In this document: positions 1 to 5,239 of the stretch, one piece after another | How positions within the stretch are numbered: the first letter of the stretch is position 1 | How the letters are laid out: every line of letters starts with the position of its first letter | NCBI GenBank assembly: GCA_021793335.1 | Contig: JAJYSW010000218.1 | Span: forward strand, 1-5,386 | From: Actinomycetes bacterium | GTDB taxonomy: Bacteria; Actinomycetota; Actinomycetes; Mycobacteriales; Micromonosporaceae | DNA: 5,386 nucleotides | Reading direction: 5' to 3' | The notes under the pieces: generated by a model | What the model saw: only the letters and a program-made list of their open reading frames with translations | Told to the model about the DNA's origin: nothing | Databases searched by the model: none | Program-made: the position numbers and the translations under genes

Positions 1-1
1 G

Positions 2-1018
2 TGGCTTCCGGCCGGGGAATGGTGCGCACAGGCAGCGGTGATCCCGACGCGATGGCTGGTGTGGCTCGCCGAGACCGGGGCCGCAGTGCCCGGCGGAAGG
101 TTGCAATGGCCCACAGGTGTGTGGTGGGGGCTGCTGGCGGCACTGATCATCGCGGTCCTGATCGGGTTGTTGCAGGTGCGTCGGCTGCGCCGACCGTTGC
201 TGGCCGCGGCCGCGGCGGCGCTGCTGGGCGCCGTCCCGGCCTGCCTGCTCACCGAGGGGCCGCCTTCGGGCTGGGTGGTGACGATGTGCGACGTCGGCCA
301 AGGCGACGCGTTGGTCCTGCCGGCCGGGGACGCGGCAGTGGTGATCGATACCGGACCGGATGCGCTCGCCGTGGACGATTGTCTGAACGATCTGGGCGTC
401 GATCGGGTGGCGCTGCTGGTGCTCACCCATTTCCACGTCGACCACACGGCGGGCATCGGTGGTGTGATGCGGGGCAGGACGGTGGACGCGATCCTGGCGC
501 CCCCGCCCGGCGAAGCGCGGTACGGCTTCGACCTGGTGGCCGAACACACCGCCGGGGTACCGGTCGTGGAACCCTCGCCCGGCGCGGTGTTCGAGTTCGG
601 GGCGACGAGACTGGAAGTGCTCTCGCCTCCCGAGCGTCTGATGTCGGGGACGCGTTCGGACCCGAACAACAACTCGGTGACGGTGCGCGCCGAGGTGGCG
701 GGGACGAGCGTGCTGCTGACCGGTGACGTGGAACTGGAGGCCCAGCAGATGCTGCTGCGTGTCGGGCGGGGACTGAAGGCGGACGTGCTGAAGGTGCCGC
801 ACCACGGTTCGTCGTTCCAGGTGCCGGAGTTCCTGCGGGCGGCCGATCCCGCGGTCGCGCTCGTCGGCGTCGGGGCGGGCAACGAGTACGGGCACCCCGA
901 TCCGGGGCCCCTGGCCTTGCTGGAGGAATCGGGGAGCCTCGTGTTCCGGACGGACTTGTCGGGGTCGATCACCGTGGTACGAGAAGGCGCCGCTTTTCGA
1001 GTGACGACGGCCAGGTGA
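2..1018 (+). CDS. comEC: ComEC/Rec2-family DNA-uptake protein, C-terminal part (5' end outside window)
   Basis: ComEC forms the inner-membrane channel that carries single-stranded DNA into the cell during transformation; its C-terminal domain has a metallo-beta-lactamase fold, reported in other bacteria to act as a nuclease. The frame is open to the left edge, so 338 residues of a larger protein are visible. In order these are the end of the competence domain, two hydrophobic segments (about residues 39-57 and 65-83), then the domain itself. It begins with DVGQGD (bases 290-307) and IDTG (344-355). The metal-binding HFHVDH is at 428-445, followed by NNNSVTV, LLTGDVE (716-733), VPHHGS (794-811) and NEYGHP (881-898). 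All the usual motifs are intact. The GTG at base 38 is internal and is not the true start. Actinobacterial comEC often follows comEA, which would lie to the left. Whether this host is naturally transformable cannot be told from the sequence. The family assignment is very secure. Confidence 0.95.
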   Translation, partial: WLPAGEWCAQAAVIPTRWLVWLAETGAAVPGGRLQWPTGVWWGLLAALIIAVLIGLLQVRRLRRPLLAAAAAALLGAVPACLLTEGPPSGWVVTMCDVGQGDALVLPAGDAAVVIDTGPDALAVDDCLNDLGVDRVALLVLTHFHVDHTAGIGGVMRGRTVDAILAPPPGEARYGFDLVAEHTAGVPVVEPSPGAVFEFGATRLEVLSPPERLMSGTRSDPNNNSVTVRAEVAGTSVLLTGDVELEAQQMLLRVGRGLKADVLKVPHHGSSFQVPEFLRAADPAVALVGVGAGNEYGHPDPGPLALLEESGSLVFRTDLSGSITVVREGAAFRVTTAR

Positions 1019-1054
1019 GCCGTCGAGTGGAACGATGAACGGGCCTCAGAAGAC

Positions 1055-1080
1055 GGCGGCCCCAGGGGCGACTCGCCGCC
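1055..1080 (+). other. Weak GC hairpin downstream of comEC
   Basis: GGCGGC (1055-1060) can pair with GCCGCC (1075-1080) around a 14-base loop, 37 bases after the comEC stop codon. The stem is only six pairs and no T-tract follows, so in DNA this rich in G+C it may be chance. It is a weaker terminator candidate than the hairpin at 1165-1190. Confidence 0.15.
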
Positions 1081-1164
1081 ATGCCGTGCTCGCGCGATCG
1101 CACTCGCTCGACGGAGGAAATGTCACCGTTGGAGTGATGACCCGTGCTCCGGGCCGGACCGTCC

Positions 1165-1190
1165 TGTCGCGGCCCCGCAGGGCAGCGACG
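1165..1190 (+). terminator. Hairpin between comEC and holA (terminator or leader structure)
   Basis: GTCGC (1166-1170) pairs with GCGAC (1185-1189), and inside it GCCC (1172-1175) pairs with GGGC (1180-1183). A single G-A mismatch separates the two stems, the loop is the tetraloop CGCA, and an outer T-G wobble is possible. This gives nine Watson-Crick pairs in a compact hairpin 66 bases before the holA start. No T-tract follows. Actinobacterial terminators often lack one, so this could end comEC transcription or be part of the holA leader. The sequence does not decide between them. Confidence 0.3.
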
Positions 1191-1241
1191 CCCGGTGCGC
1201 GGCTTCGGCGAGACGGAGGCAGAGGCCGCATATCGGAACGT

Positions 1242-1247
1242 GGAAAG
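1242..1247 (+). promoter_or_regulatory. Ribosome binding site of holA
   Basis: GGAAAG lies eight bases before the GTG at 1256 and supports that codon as the start. The holA frame has no ATG, GTG, TTG or CTG between the comEC stop codon and 1256, so no earlier in-frame start is available. Confidence 0.6.
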
Positions 1248-1255
1248 ATGGGACC

Positions 1256-2257
1256 GTGGCTGCACTCCATCCAATCCGCCTGGTGCTGGGCGACGATGAA
1301 TTCCTCGCCGAGCGGGCCGCCGCCGAGTATGTCGCGGCGGTGCGCGACGACCTGCCGTCCGCCGAACCTCCTCCGGTGGTCAACCGCGTCCCCGCCTCCG
1401 ATCTCACCGCCGGTTCGCTCGCCGAGCTCACGAGCCCCACGTTGTTCGGCGGTGCCGTGATCACGATCATCGAGTCCGCGCAGGACGCCGACAAGGACAC
1501 CATCGCCGCCGTGCTCGACTACGCCTCCCGTCCCGCACCCGGCATCTACATGGCGGTGTGCCACAACGGCGGGAACAAGGGGAAGGCGCTCTCCGAAGGA
1601 CTCAAGAAACTCGACGTCGACGTGGTGCGGGCCTCCAAGATCAAACGGCAGCCCGACCGGGTCGCGTTCGTCCGTGGCGAGCTCCGCGCCGCCGGAGCCT
1701 CGCCGCGTTCGGCGTCGGCCGAGATCGCCGACACCATCATCCAAGCGGTCGGTTCTGATCTGCGTGAACTGGCCTCGGCCTGTGCTCAGCTCGTGTCCGA
1801 CACCGAAGGCAACATCACCGTCGACGGTGTCGCCCGCTATTACTCGGGGCGAGCCGAGGTCACCGGTTTCAGCGTCGCCGACGCGGTCGTGGCCGGGAAC
1901 GCCGCCGAGGCGCTCGGAGCGCTGCGCTGGGCCATGCAGATCGGTGTCGATCCGGTGCCGATCGCCGACGCCCTGGCGATGGCGGTGCGGAATCTCTCGC
2001 GCGTGGCCGCCGAGCGCGGTGGCGCGAACCAGCTCGCCGGGCAGCTCGGCATGGCGCCCTGGCAGATCGACAAGGCCAGACGTCAGGCCCGCAACTGGAC
2101 CGCCGAGGGACTGGCCGAGGCGATGCGGGTATGCGCCAAACTCAACGGGGACGTCAAGGGTGGTGCCGACGACCGGGCGTGGGCGCTGGAGCACGCGATC
2201 CTGGCGATCACGAGCCTGAGCGGAGCCGGAAGCAGAGGGAGTGGCAGGCGTGTCTGA
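1256..2257 (+). CDS. holA: DNA polymerase III subunit delta (clamp loader)
   Basis: HolA is the delta subunit of the clamp loader. It opens the beta sliding clamp so that it can be placed on primed DNA at the replication fork. The product is 333 residues, close to the usual 330-345. The N-terminal domain opens with LVLGDDEFLAER (residues 9-20), the typical start of this family, and continues to PTLFGGAVITII (61-72), the position of the clamp-contacting region. The C-terminal collar domain is recognisable from MAPWQIDKARRQARNW (266-281) and from the KGGADDRAWALEHAI stretch near 301-315. The GTG start has a ribosome binding site at good spacing. The last 8 bases overlap the next gene. Unlike tau/gamma, delta does not hydrolyse ATP, and no intact Walker A motif is seen, as expected. 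Transcription could begin in the 237-bp upstream gap or come from comEC. I see nothing abnormal in the gene. Confidence 0.95.
   Translation: MAALHPIRLVLGDDEFLAERAAAEYVAAVRDDLPSAEPPPVVNRVPASDLTAGSLAELTSPTLFGGAVITIIESAQDADKDTIAAVLDYASRPAPGIYMAVCHNGGNKGKALSEGLKKLDVDVVRASKIKRQPDRVAFVRGELRAAGASPRSASAEIADTIIQAVGSDLRELASACAQLVSDTEGNITVDGVARYYSGRAEVTGFSVADAVVAGNAAEALGALRWAMQIGVDPVPIADALAMAVRNLSRVAAERGGANQLAGQLGMAPWQIDKARRQARNWTAEGLAEAMRVCAKLNGDVKGGADDRAWALEHAILAITSLSGAGSRGSGRRV
2234..2241 (+). promoter_or_regulatory. Ribosome binding site that decides the start of the small membrane-protein gene
   Basis: AGAGGGAG ends eight bases before the GTG at 2250, which is ideal spacing. The other in-frame GTG, at 2241, would sit directly on this motif with no spacer, so 2250 is preferred. 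The site lies inside the holA coding region, which fits translational coupling. Confidence 0.55.
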
Positions 2258-2504
2258 ATACCGTCACGGCCGGGTGGCCCGGCTCCGGCCACCGTGGTAC
2301 GCGCGGATGCTGCGGCTGCGGCACCTGACGCTGTCGCACGCGTGGTGCGTAGTGTTCTTCGAGGGGATGATCGCGCTCGGGGTGCTCATGGCGCTCACGG
2401 AACTCGTCTCGTGGTGGGCCGTACCGGTGCTGCCCTCGGCGGTGGCCGCGATGGTGAAGCTCAACGACGTGGTCGCCGGGGGCGCGGAGCGCGGCGGCCG
2501 CTGA
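2250..2504 (+). CDS. Small membrane protein of unknown function, overlapping holA
   Basis: This gene encodes 84 residues from the GTG at 2250 (87 from the less likely GTG at 2241). The N-terminal 30 residues are rich in Arg with several aromatic residues (RPPWYARMLRLRHL). A hydrophobic helix follows at about residues 32-53 (from HAWCVVFFEG), then a second hydrophobic stretch at about 54-70 (SWWAVPVLPSAVAAMV). The short tail contains KLNDVVAGG. The positive-inside rule suggests a cytoplasmic N-terminus and a two-helix hairpin in the membrane. There is no signal peptide or known catalytic motif. The start overlaps the holA stop by 8 bases, so the two are very likely cotranscribed and coupled. 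The reading frame keeps the G/C-rich third positions of its neighbours, supporting a real gene. I recall similar small proteins beside holA in related actinomycetes but cannot name a family. The function is unknown, and position alone does not establish a replication role. Confidence 0.75.
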   Translation: MSEYRHGRVARLRPPWYARMLRLRHLTLSHAWCVVFFEGMIALGVLMALTELVSWWAVPVLPSAVAAMVKLNDVVAGGAERGGR

Positions 2505-2516
2505 CGGCTGCGCCTG

Positions 2517-2542
2517 GACGACGGCGAATAGACGACGGCGAA
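2517..2542. repeat. Tandem 12-bp direct repeat next to the terminator stem
   Basis: GACGACGGCGAA occurs at 2517-2528 and again at 2531-2542, separated by TA, giving a period of 14 bases. The second copy runs into the 5' arm of the long inverted repeat at 2538-2605. The first copy could offer a short alternative pairing partner for the TTCGC of the 3' arm. It may be a simple slippage duplication. Confidence 0.6.
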
Positions 2543-2605
2543 GGCCCCGACGGAGTTTCACGGCCGTTCACGGAACGGTGAGCGTGAGTTCGTCGGGGCC
2601 TTCGC
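2538..2605. terminator. Nested inverted repeat between convergent genes, likely bidirectional terminator
   Basis: A perfect 15-bp inverted repeat has arms at 2538-2552 (GCGAAGGCCCCGACG) and 2591-2605. The 38 bases between them fold further: TCACG (2558-2562) pairs with CGTGA (2583-2587), and CCGTTC (2564-2569) pairs with GAACGG (2573-2578) around a 3-base loop. The whole 68 bases therefore form one long interrupted hairpin. It lies between the stop codon at 2504 on the plus strand and the rpsT stop codon at 2640 on the minus strand, so it can end both transcripts. There is no T-tract on either side, which is common for actinobacterial terminators. Confidence 0.7.
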
Positions 2606-2639
2606 GCAACGCTTTGTGGCCGGGCGGAGGAGCCGGTGC

Positions 2640-2912
2640 TCAGGCGGCCTGGTCCAGTTTGTTGTAGGCCGCGGCCATCTTCGACTTGCGCTGGGCGGCC
2701 TGGTTCTTGTGGATGACACCTTTGGAGGAGGCCTTGTCCAGCGCACGGCTGGCGGCCTTCAGGTTGATGCCGGCGGCGGCGACGTCACCGGTGGCCGCCG
2801 ACTCACGGAACTTCCGGATGGCGGTCTTCAGCGACGACTTCACAGCCTTGTTGCGCATCCGGCGCTTCTCGTTCTGCCGGTTGTGCTTTTCCTTGGACTT
2901 AATGTTCGCCAC
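2640..2912 (-). CDS. rpsT: 30S ribosomal protein S20
   Basis: S20 binds 16S rRNA early in assembly of the small ribosomal subunit. The product is 90 residues, the normal family length, and very basic. It begins with ANIKSKEKHNRQNEKRRMRN, the classic S20 N-terminus, and ends with helical sequence including HKNQAAQRKSKMAAAYNKL. The start is a GTG at 2912-2910, with the ribosome binding site GAGG eight bases upstream. The frame extends further upstream, but S20 proteins begin with this MANIKS-type sequence, which fixes the start. The E. coli rpsT gene also uses a non-ATG start (UUG) and represses its own translation. The GTG here makes a similar weak-start control imaginable, but that is inference. 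The gene is transcribed against its left neighbour and diverges from lepA on its right. Nothing abnormal is visible in the protein. Confidence 0.97.
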   Translation of the reverse strand: MANIKSKEKHNRQNEKRRMRNKAVKSSLKTAIRKFRESAATGDVAAAGINLKAASRALDKASSKGVIHKNQAAQRKSKMAAAYNKLDQAA

Positions 2913-2920
2913 GCGTGAAG

Positions 2921-2924
2921 CCTC
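2921..2924 (-). promoter_or_regulatory. Ribosome binding site of rpsT
   Basis: On the minus strand the sequence TGAGGCTTCACGC precedes the GTG start, placing GAGG (CCTC on the plus strand) eight bases upstream. The motif is short but well spaced and agrees with the conserved protein start. Confidence 0.5.
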
Positions 2925-2952
2925 AGTCTCGTGATTACTTGTTCCTGACAAA

Positions 2953-2967
2953 CTGCGTCGGGCGCAG
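2953..2967 (-). promoter_or_regulatory. Small hairpin in the probable rpsT leader
   Basis: CTGCG and CGCAG form a perfect 5-bp stem around a 5-base loop, 41-55 bases before the rpsT start codon. If transcription starts upstream of about 2970, this hairpin lies in the 5' leader, where ribosomal protein genes often carry autoregulatory structures. The stem is short and could be chance. Confidence 0.2.
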
Positions 2968-2984
2968 GGCGCGCACCACGCGGC

Positions 2985-2995
2985 TGTCAACGTTA
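2985..2995 (-). promoter_or_regulatory. Candidate rpsT promoter elements
   Basis: Read on the minus strand, this stretch is TAACGTTGACA. It contains a perfect consensus -35 hexamer TTGACA (2990-2985), but the sequence 17 bases further on is CTGCGC, a poor -10. Alternatively TAACGT (2995-2990) fits the loose actinobacterial -10 pattern TANNNT, which would put the start of transcription near 2983 and give a leader of about 70 bases. The two readings exclude each other and neither is complete. Confidence 0.25.
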
Positions 2996-3239
2996 CCAGG
3001 GGCCGAGAAGGGAACACGGCCTGGCACCCTGACCGCGAGCCAGGTTACACCAGCTCGGGTGTGTCCATGAGCCCGGCCCGCGTTCGTGTTCTGGGAGGGT
3101 GGCCGAACAGCGGGCACGGCTGCGGAACACGGCTCTTGCAGGGCGCTCGGCCAGGCAAGGTGACACGCGCTCTTCCGGTCCACTTTCGGCTCACGCTCGG
3201 GCCTCGGGTGGCGGGGGCGGCCTTCTTCGTCGGGTGTGC

Positions 3240-3281
3240 GGGCGGGCCCGGGTGCGTAAGGCAGAATTGGAGCGCCCGCCC
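3240..3281 (+). other. GC-rich inverted repeat upstream of lepA
   Basis: GGGCGGGC (3240-3247) is complementary to GCCCGCCC (3274-3281), with 26 bases between the arms. It ends 55 bases before the lepA start, so it may be part of the lepA leader or overlap its promoter. Eight G-C pairs are notable, but the loop is long and such matches are easy to find in DNA this rich in G+C. Confidence 0.25.
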
Positions 3282-3323
3282 CACATGAGCAGTGCCGATT
3301 TACGGCTTGCAAGTCTCGCCGAG

Positions 3324-3328
3324 AAGGA
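3324..3328 (+). promoter_or_regulatory. Ribosome binding site that decides the lepA start
   Basis: AAGGA, within the purine-rich run GAGAAGGAAGG (3321-3331), ends eight bases before the GTG at 3337. The earlier in-frame GTG at 3292 has no such motif and would add 15 residues that do not look like a LepA N-terminus, so 3337 is chosen. Confidence 0.65.
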
Positions 3329-3336
3329 AGGCCAAC

Positions 3337-5169
3337 GTGACGAACGCGCCAGGTTCGACCGCTCCGGAGTCGATCCGGAACTTCTGCATCATCGCGCACA
3401 TCGACCACGGTAAGTCGACGCTGGCCGACCGCATGCTGCAGATCACCGAGGTCGTCGAGGATCGCAAGATGCGCGCGCAGTACCTCGACCGGATGGACAT
3501 CGAGCGCGAACGCGGCATCACCGTCAAGTCCCAGGCCGTTCGGATGCCGTGGACGGCACGCTCAGGTGACACCGAAGGCTCCCAGTTCGTGCTCAACATG
3601 ATCGACACGCCCGGGCACGTGGACTTCACCTACGAGGTCTCGCGGTCCCTGGCCGCGTGCGAGGGCGCGATCCTCCTGGTCGACGCCGCCCAGGGCATCG
3701 AGGCGCAGACCCTCGCGAACCTCTACCTGGCCATGAGCAACGACCTGACGATCATCCCGGTGCTCAACAAGATCGACCTGCCTTCGGCCGATCCGGACCG
3801 GTACGCCGCGGAGTTGGCGAATCTCATCGGCTGCGAGCCCGAAGACGTCTTCCGCGTCTCGGGCAAGACGGGGGAGGGTGTCGCCGAGCTGCTCGACGCG
3901 ATCGTCGAACAGATCCCCGCCCCGACCGGTGACGCCGACGCGCCGCCTCGCGCGCTCATCTTCGACTCGGTCTATGACATCTACCGCGGTGTGATCACTT
4001 ATATCCGGGTCATCGACGGCAGGCTCAAGTCCCGGGACCGGATCCGCATGATGTCGACCAGGGCCGACCATGAACTGCTGGAGCTCGGCGTCATCAGTCC
4101 CGAGCCGAGCGCCGGCGAGGCCCTCGGCGTCGGGGAGGTGGGCTACCTCATCACCGGGGTCAAGGACGTGCGCCAGTCCAAGGTGGGTGACACCGTCACC
4201 GACGAGCGTCGCCCCGCCGAGCGGGCACTGCCGGGTTACACCGTGGCCAAGCCGATGGTGTTCTCCGGCCTCTACCCGATCGACGGCTCCGACTACGGGA
4301 ACCTACGGGAGGCGCTCGATAAGCTCCAGCTCAACGACGCCGCCCTCCAGTACGAGCCCGAGACGTCGGCGGCACTCGGCTTCGGGTTCCGTGTCGGTTT
4401 CCTCGGTCTGCTGCACTTGGAGATCATCCGCGAGCGCCTCGAACGCGAGTTCAACCTCGATTTGATCTCGACGGCCCCGAACGTGGTCTACCAGGTGACG
4501 ATGGAGGACGGCGAGGAGATCGAGGTCACGAACCCCTCGGAGTTCCCCGAAGGGAAGACCGCGCAGATCACCGAGCCGGTCGTCAAGGCCACGGTCTTGA
4601 CGCCCACCGAATACATCGGCCCGGTCATTGAGCTGTGCCAGTCGCGGCGCGGTGTCCAGGAGGGCATGGACTACCTGTCGACCGAGCGGGTCGAGATCCG
4701 GTACACGTTGCCGCTGGCCGAGATCGTGTTCGATTTCTTCGACCAGTTGAAGAGCCGCACGAAGGGCTACGCCTCGCTCGACTACGAGATCGAGGGCTCG
4801 CAGAGTGCCGACCTTGTGAAGGTGGACATCCTCCTCCAAGGCGAACGGGTGGACGCCTTCGCCGCGATCGTCCACCGGGATCAGGCATACGGTTACGGCG
4901 TCAAGCTCGCCGAGCGACTCAAGAAGCTCATCCCGCGTCAGCAGTTCGAGGTGCCCATCCAGGCTGCGATCGGTTCGCGCATCATCGCGCGCGAGAACAT
5001 TCGCGCGTTGCGCAAGGACGTCCTCGCCAAGTGCTACGGCGGTGACATCTCCCGCAAGCGCAAGCTCTTGGAGAAGCAGAAGGAGGGCAAGAAGCGGATG
5101 AAGACCGTCGGGCGCGTCGATGTCCCGCAGGACGCCTTCATCACGGCGCTGCGGACCGACGAGAACTGA
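3337..5169 (+). CDS. lepA: Elongation factor 4 (LepA), ribosome-associated GTPase
   Basis: LepA/EF4 is a highly conserved translational GTPase that binds the ribosome. It has been proposed to back-translocate stalled ribosomes and to aid 30S assembly or initiation. The product is 610 residues from the GTG at 3337, within the usual 595-655. The GTPase domain carries the G1 loop AHIDHGKST (residues 20-28), RGIT of switch I (59-62), DTPGH (90-94), NKID (144-147) and SGK (175-177), all intact. After the EF-G-like domains comes the LepA-specific C-terminal domain, with YGGDISRKRKLLEKQKEGKK near residues 565-584, which separates it from EF-G, TypA/BipA and peptide-release factors. The order of domains is complete with no frameshift. 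The gene stands alone: it diverges from rpsT and is followed 12 bases after its stop codon by a strong palindrome, so it is probably a single-gene transcript. Confidence 0.98.
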   Translation: MTNAPGSTAPESIRNFCIIAHIDHGKSTLADRMLQITEVVEDRKMRAQYLDRMDIERERGITVKSQAVRMPWTARSGDTEGSQFVLNMIDTPGHVDFTYEVSRSLAACEGAILLVDAAQGIEAQTLANLYLAMSNDLTIIPVLNKIDLPSADPDRYAAELANLIGCEPEDVFRVSGKTGEGVAELLDAIVEQIPAPTGDADAPPRALIFDSVYDIYRGVITYIRVIDGRLKSRDRIRMMSTRADHELLELGVISPEPSAGEALGVGEVGYLITGVKDVRQSKVGDTVTDERRPAERALPGYTVAKPMVFSGLYPIDGSDYGNLREALDKLQLNDAALQYEPETSAALGFGFRVGFLGLLHLEIIRERLEREFNLDLISTAPNVVYQVTMEDGEEIEVTNPSEFPEGKTAQITEPVVKATVLTPTEYIGPVIELCQSRRGVQEGMDYLSTERVEIRYTLPLAEIVFDFFDQLKSRTKGYASLDYEIEGSQSADLVKVDILLQGERVDAFAAIVHRDQAYGYGVKLAERLKKLIPRQQFEVPIQAAIGSRIIARENIRALRKDVLAKCYGGDISRKRKLLEKQKEGKKRMKTVGRVDVPQDAFITALRTDEN

Positions 5170-5174
5170 GGCTC

Positions 5175-5229
5175 CGAACGCCCGTGGGGCGGGTCGGATG
5201 CCGCGGCATCCGACCCGCCCCACGGTTCG
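5175..5229. terminator. Strong palindromic terminator between lepA and a convergent gene
   Basis: Bases 5182-5225 are a perfect 44-base palindrome (22-bp inverted repeat with no spacer), starting CCGTGGGGCGGGTCGGATGC. As RNA it would fold into a stem of about 20 pairs with a CGCG loop. Beyond a three-base bulge, CGAA (5175-5178) also pairs with TTCG (5226-5229). There is no T-tract. The structure begins just after the lepA stop codon and ends 10 bases before the stop codon of the minus-strand gene, so it should work in both directions. Confidence 0.85.
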
Positions 5230-5239
5230 CAGTCGAGGC

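Larger units (their letters stand above)
2913..3336. other. Divergent intergenic region between rpsT and lepA, no gene seen
   Basis: These 424 bases must carry the start signals for both rpsT (leftward) and lepA (rightward). Open frames on both strands here lack convincing ribosome binding sites and their translations resemble no protein I know. The region holds several small inverted repeats: CTGCG/CGCAG at 2953-2967, CCTGGC/GCCAGG at 3020-3044, ACACC/GGTGT at 3047-3062, and GGGCGGGC/GCCCGCCC at 3240-3281. I found no tRNA cloverleaf and no riboswitch motif that I recognise. No strong -10 element is obvious on the lepA side. Confidence 0.6.

Noticed and set aside
38..40. GTG at 38 as the start of a shorter comEC-like gene.
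   Set aside because: The frame is open to the left edge, and the residues before it continue the ComEC membrane region, so this is an internal valine.
1..726. Long plus-strand open frame in the first frame.
   Set aside because: It overlaps the well-supported comEC domain throughout, and its Arg/Gly-rich product is typical of an out-of-frame reading of GC-rich DNA.
1035..1460. Plus-strand open frame starting in the comEC-holA gap, with a GGAGG motif at 1113-1117 and overlapping short starts at 1120 and 1137.
   Set aside because: It runs about 200 bases into holA in another frame, its product looks like no known protein, and the GGAGG is only two bases from the ATG at 1120, too close to serve it. 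The five-codon frame at 1120-1137 is probably chance.
1046..2194. Long minus-strand open frame opposite holA.
   Set aside because: It is antisense to a clear holA gene, and such frames are common where third positions are almost all G or C.
3092..3175. A stretch with GGTGGCCGAACAGCGG, faintly like the D-arm of a serine or leucine tRNA.
   Set aside because: No acceptor stem, anticodon arm or GGTTCGA-type T-loop could be placed around it, so it is not a tRNA.
3061..3288. Plus-strand open frame of about 75 codons between rpsT and lepA.
   Set aside because: It has no convincing ribosome binding site and no recognisable protein features, and overlapping frames on both strands look equally good, as expected by chance.
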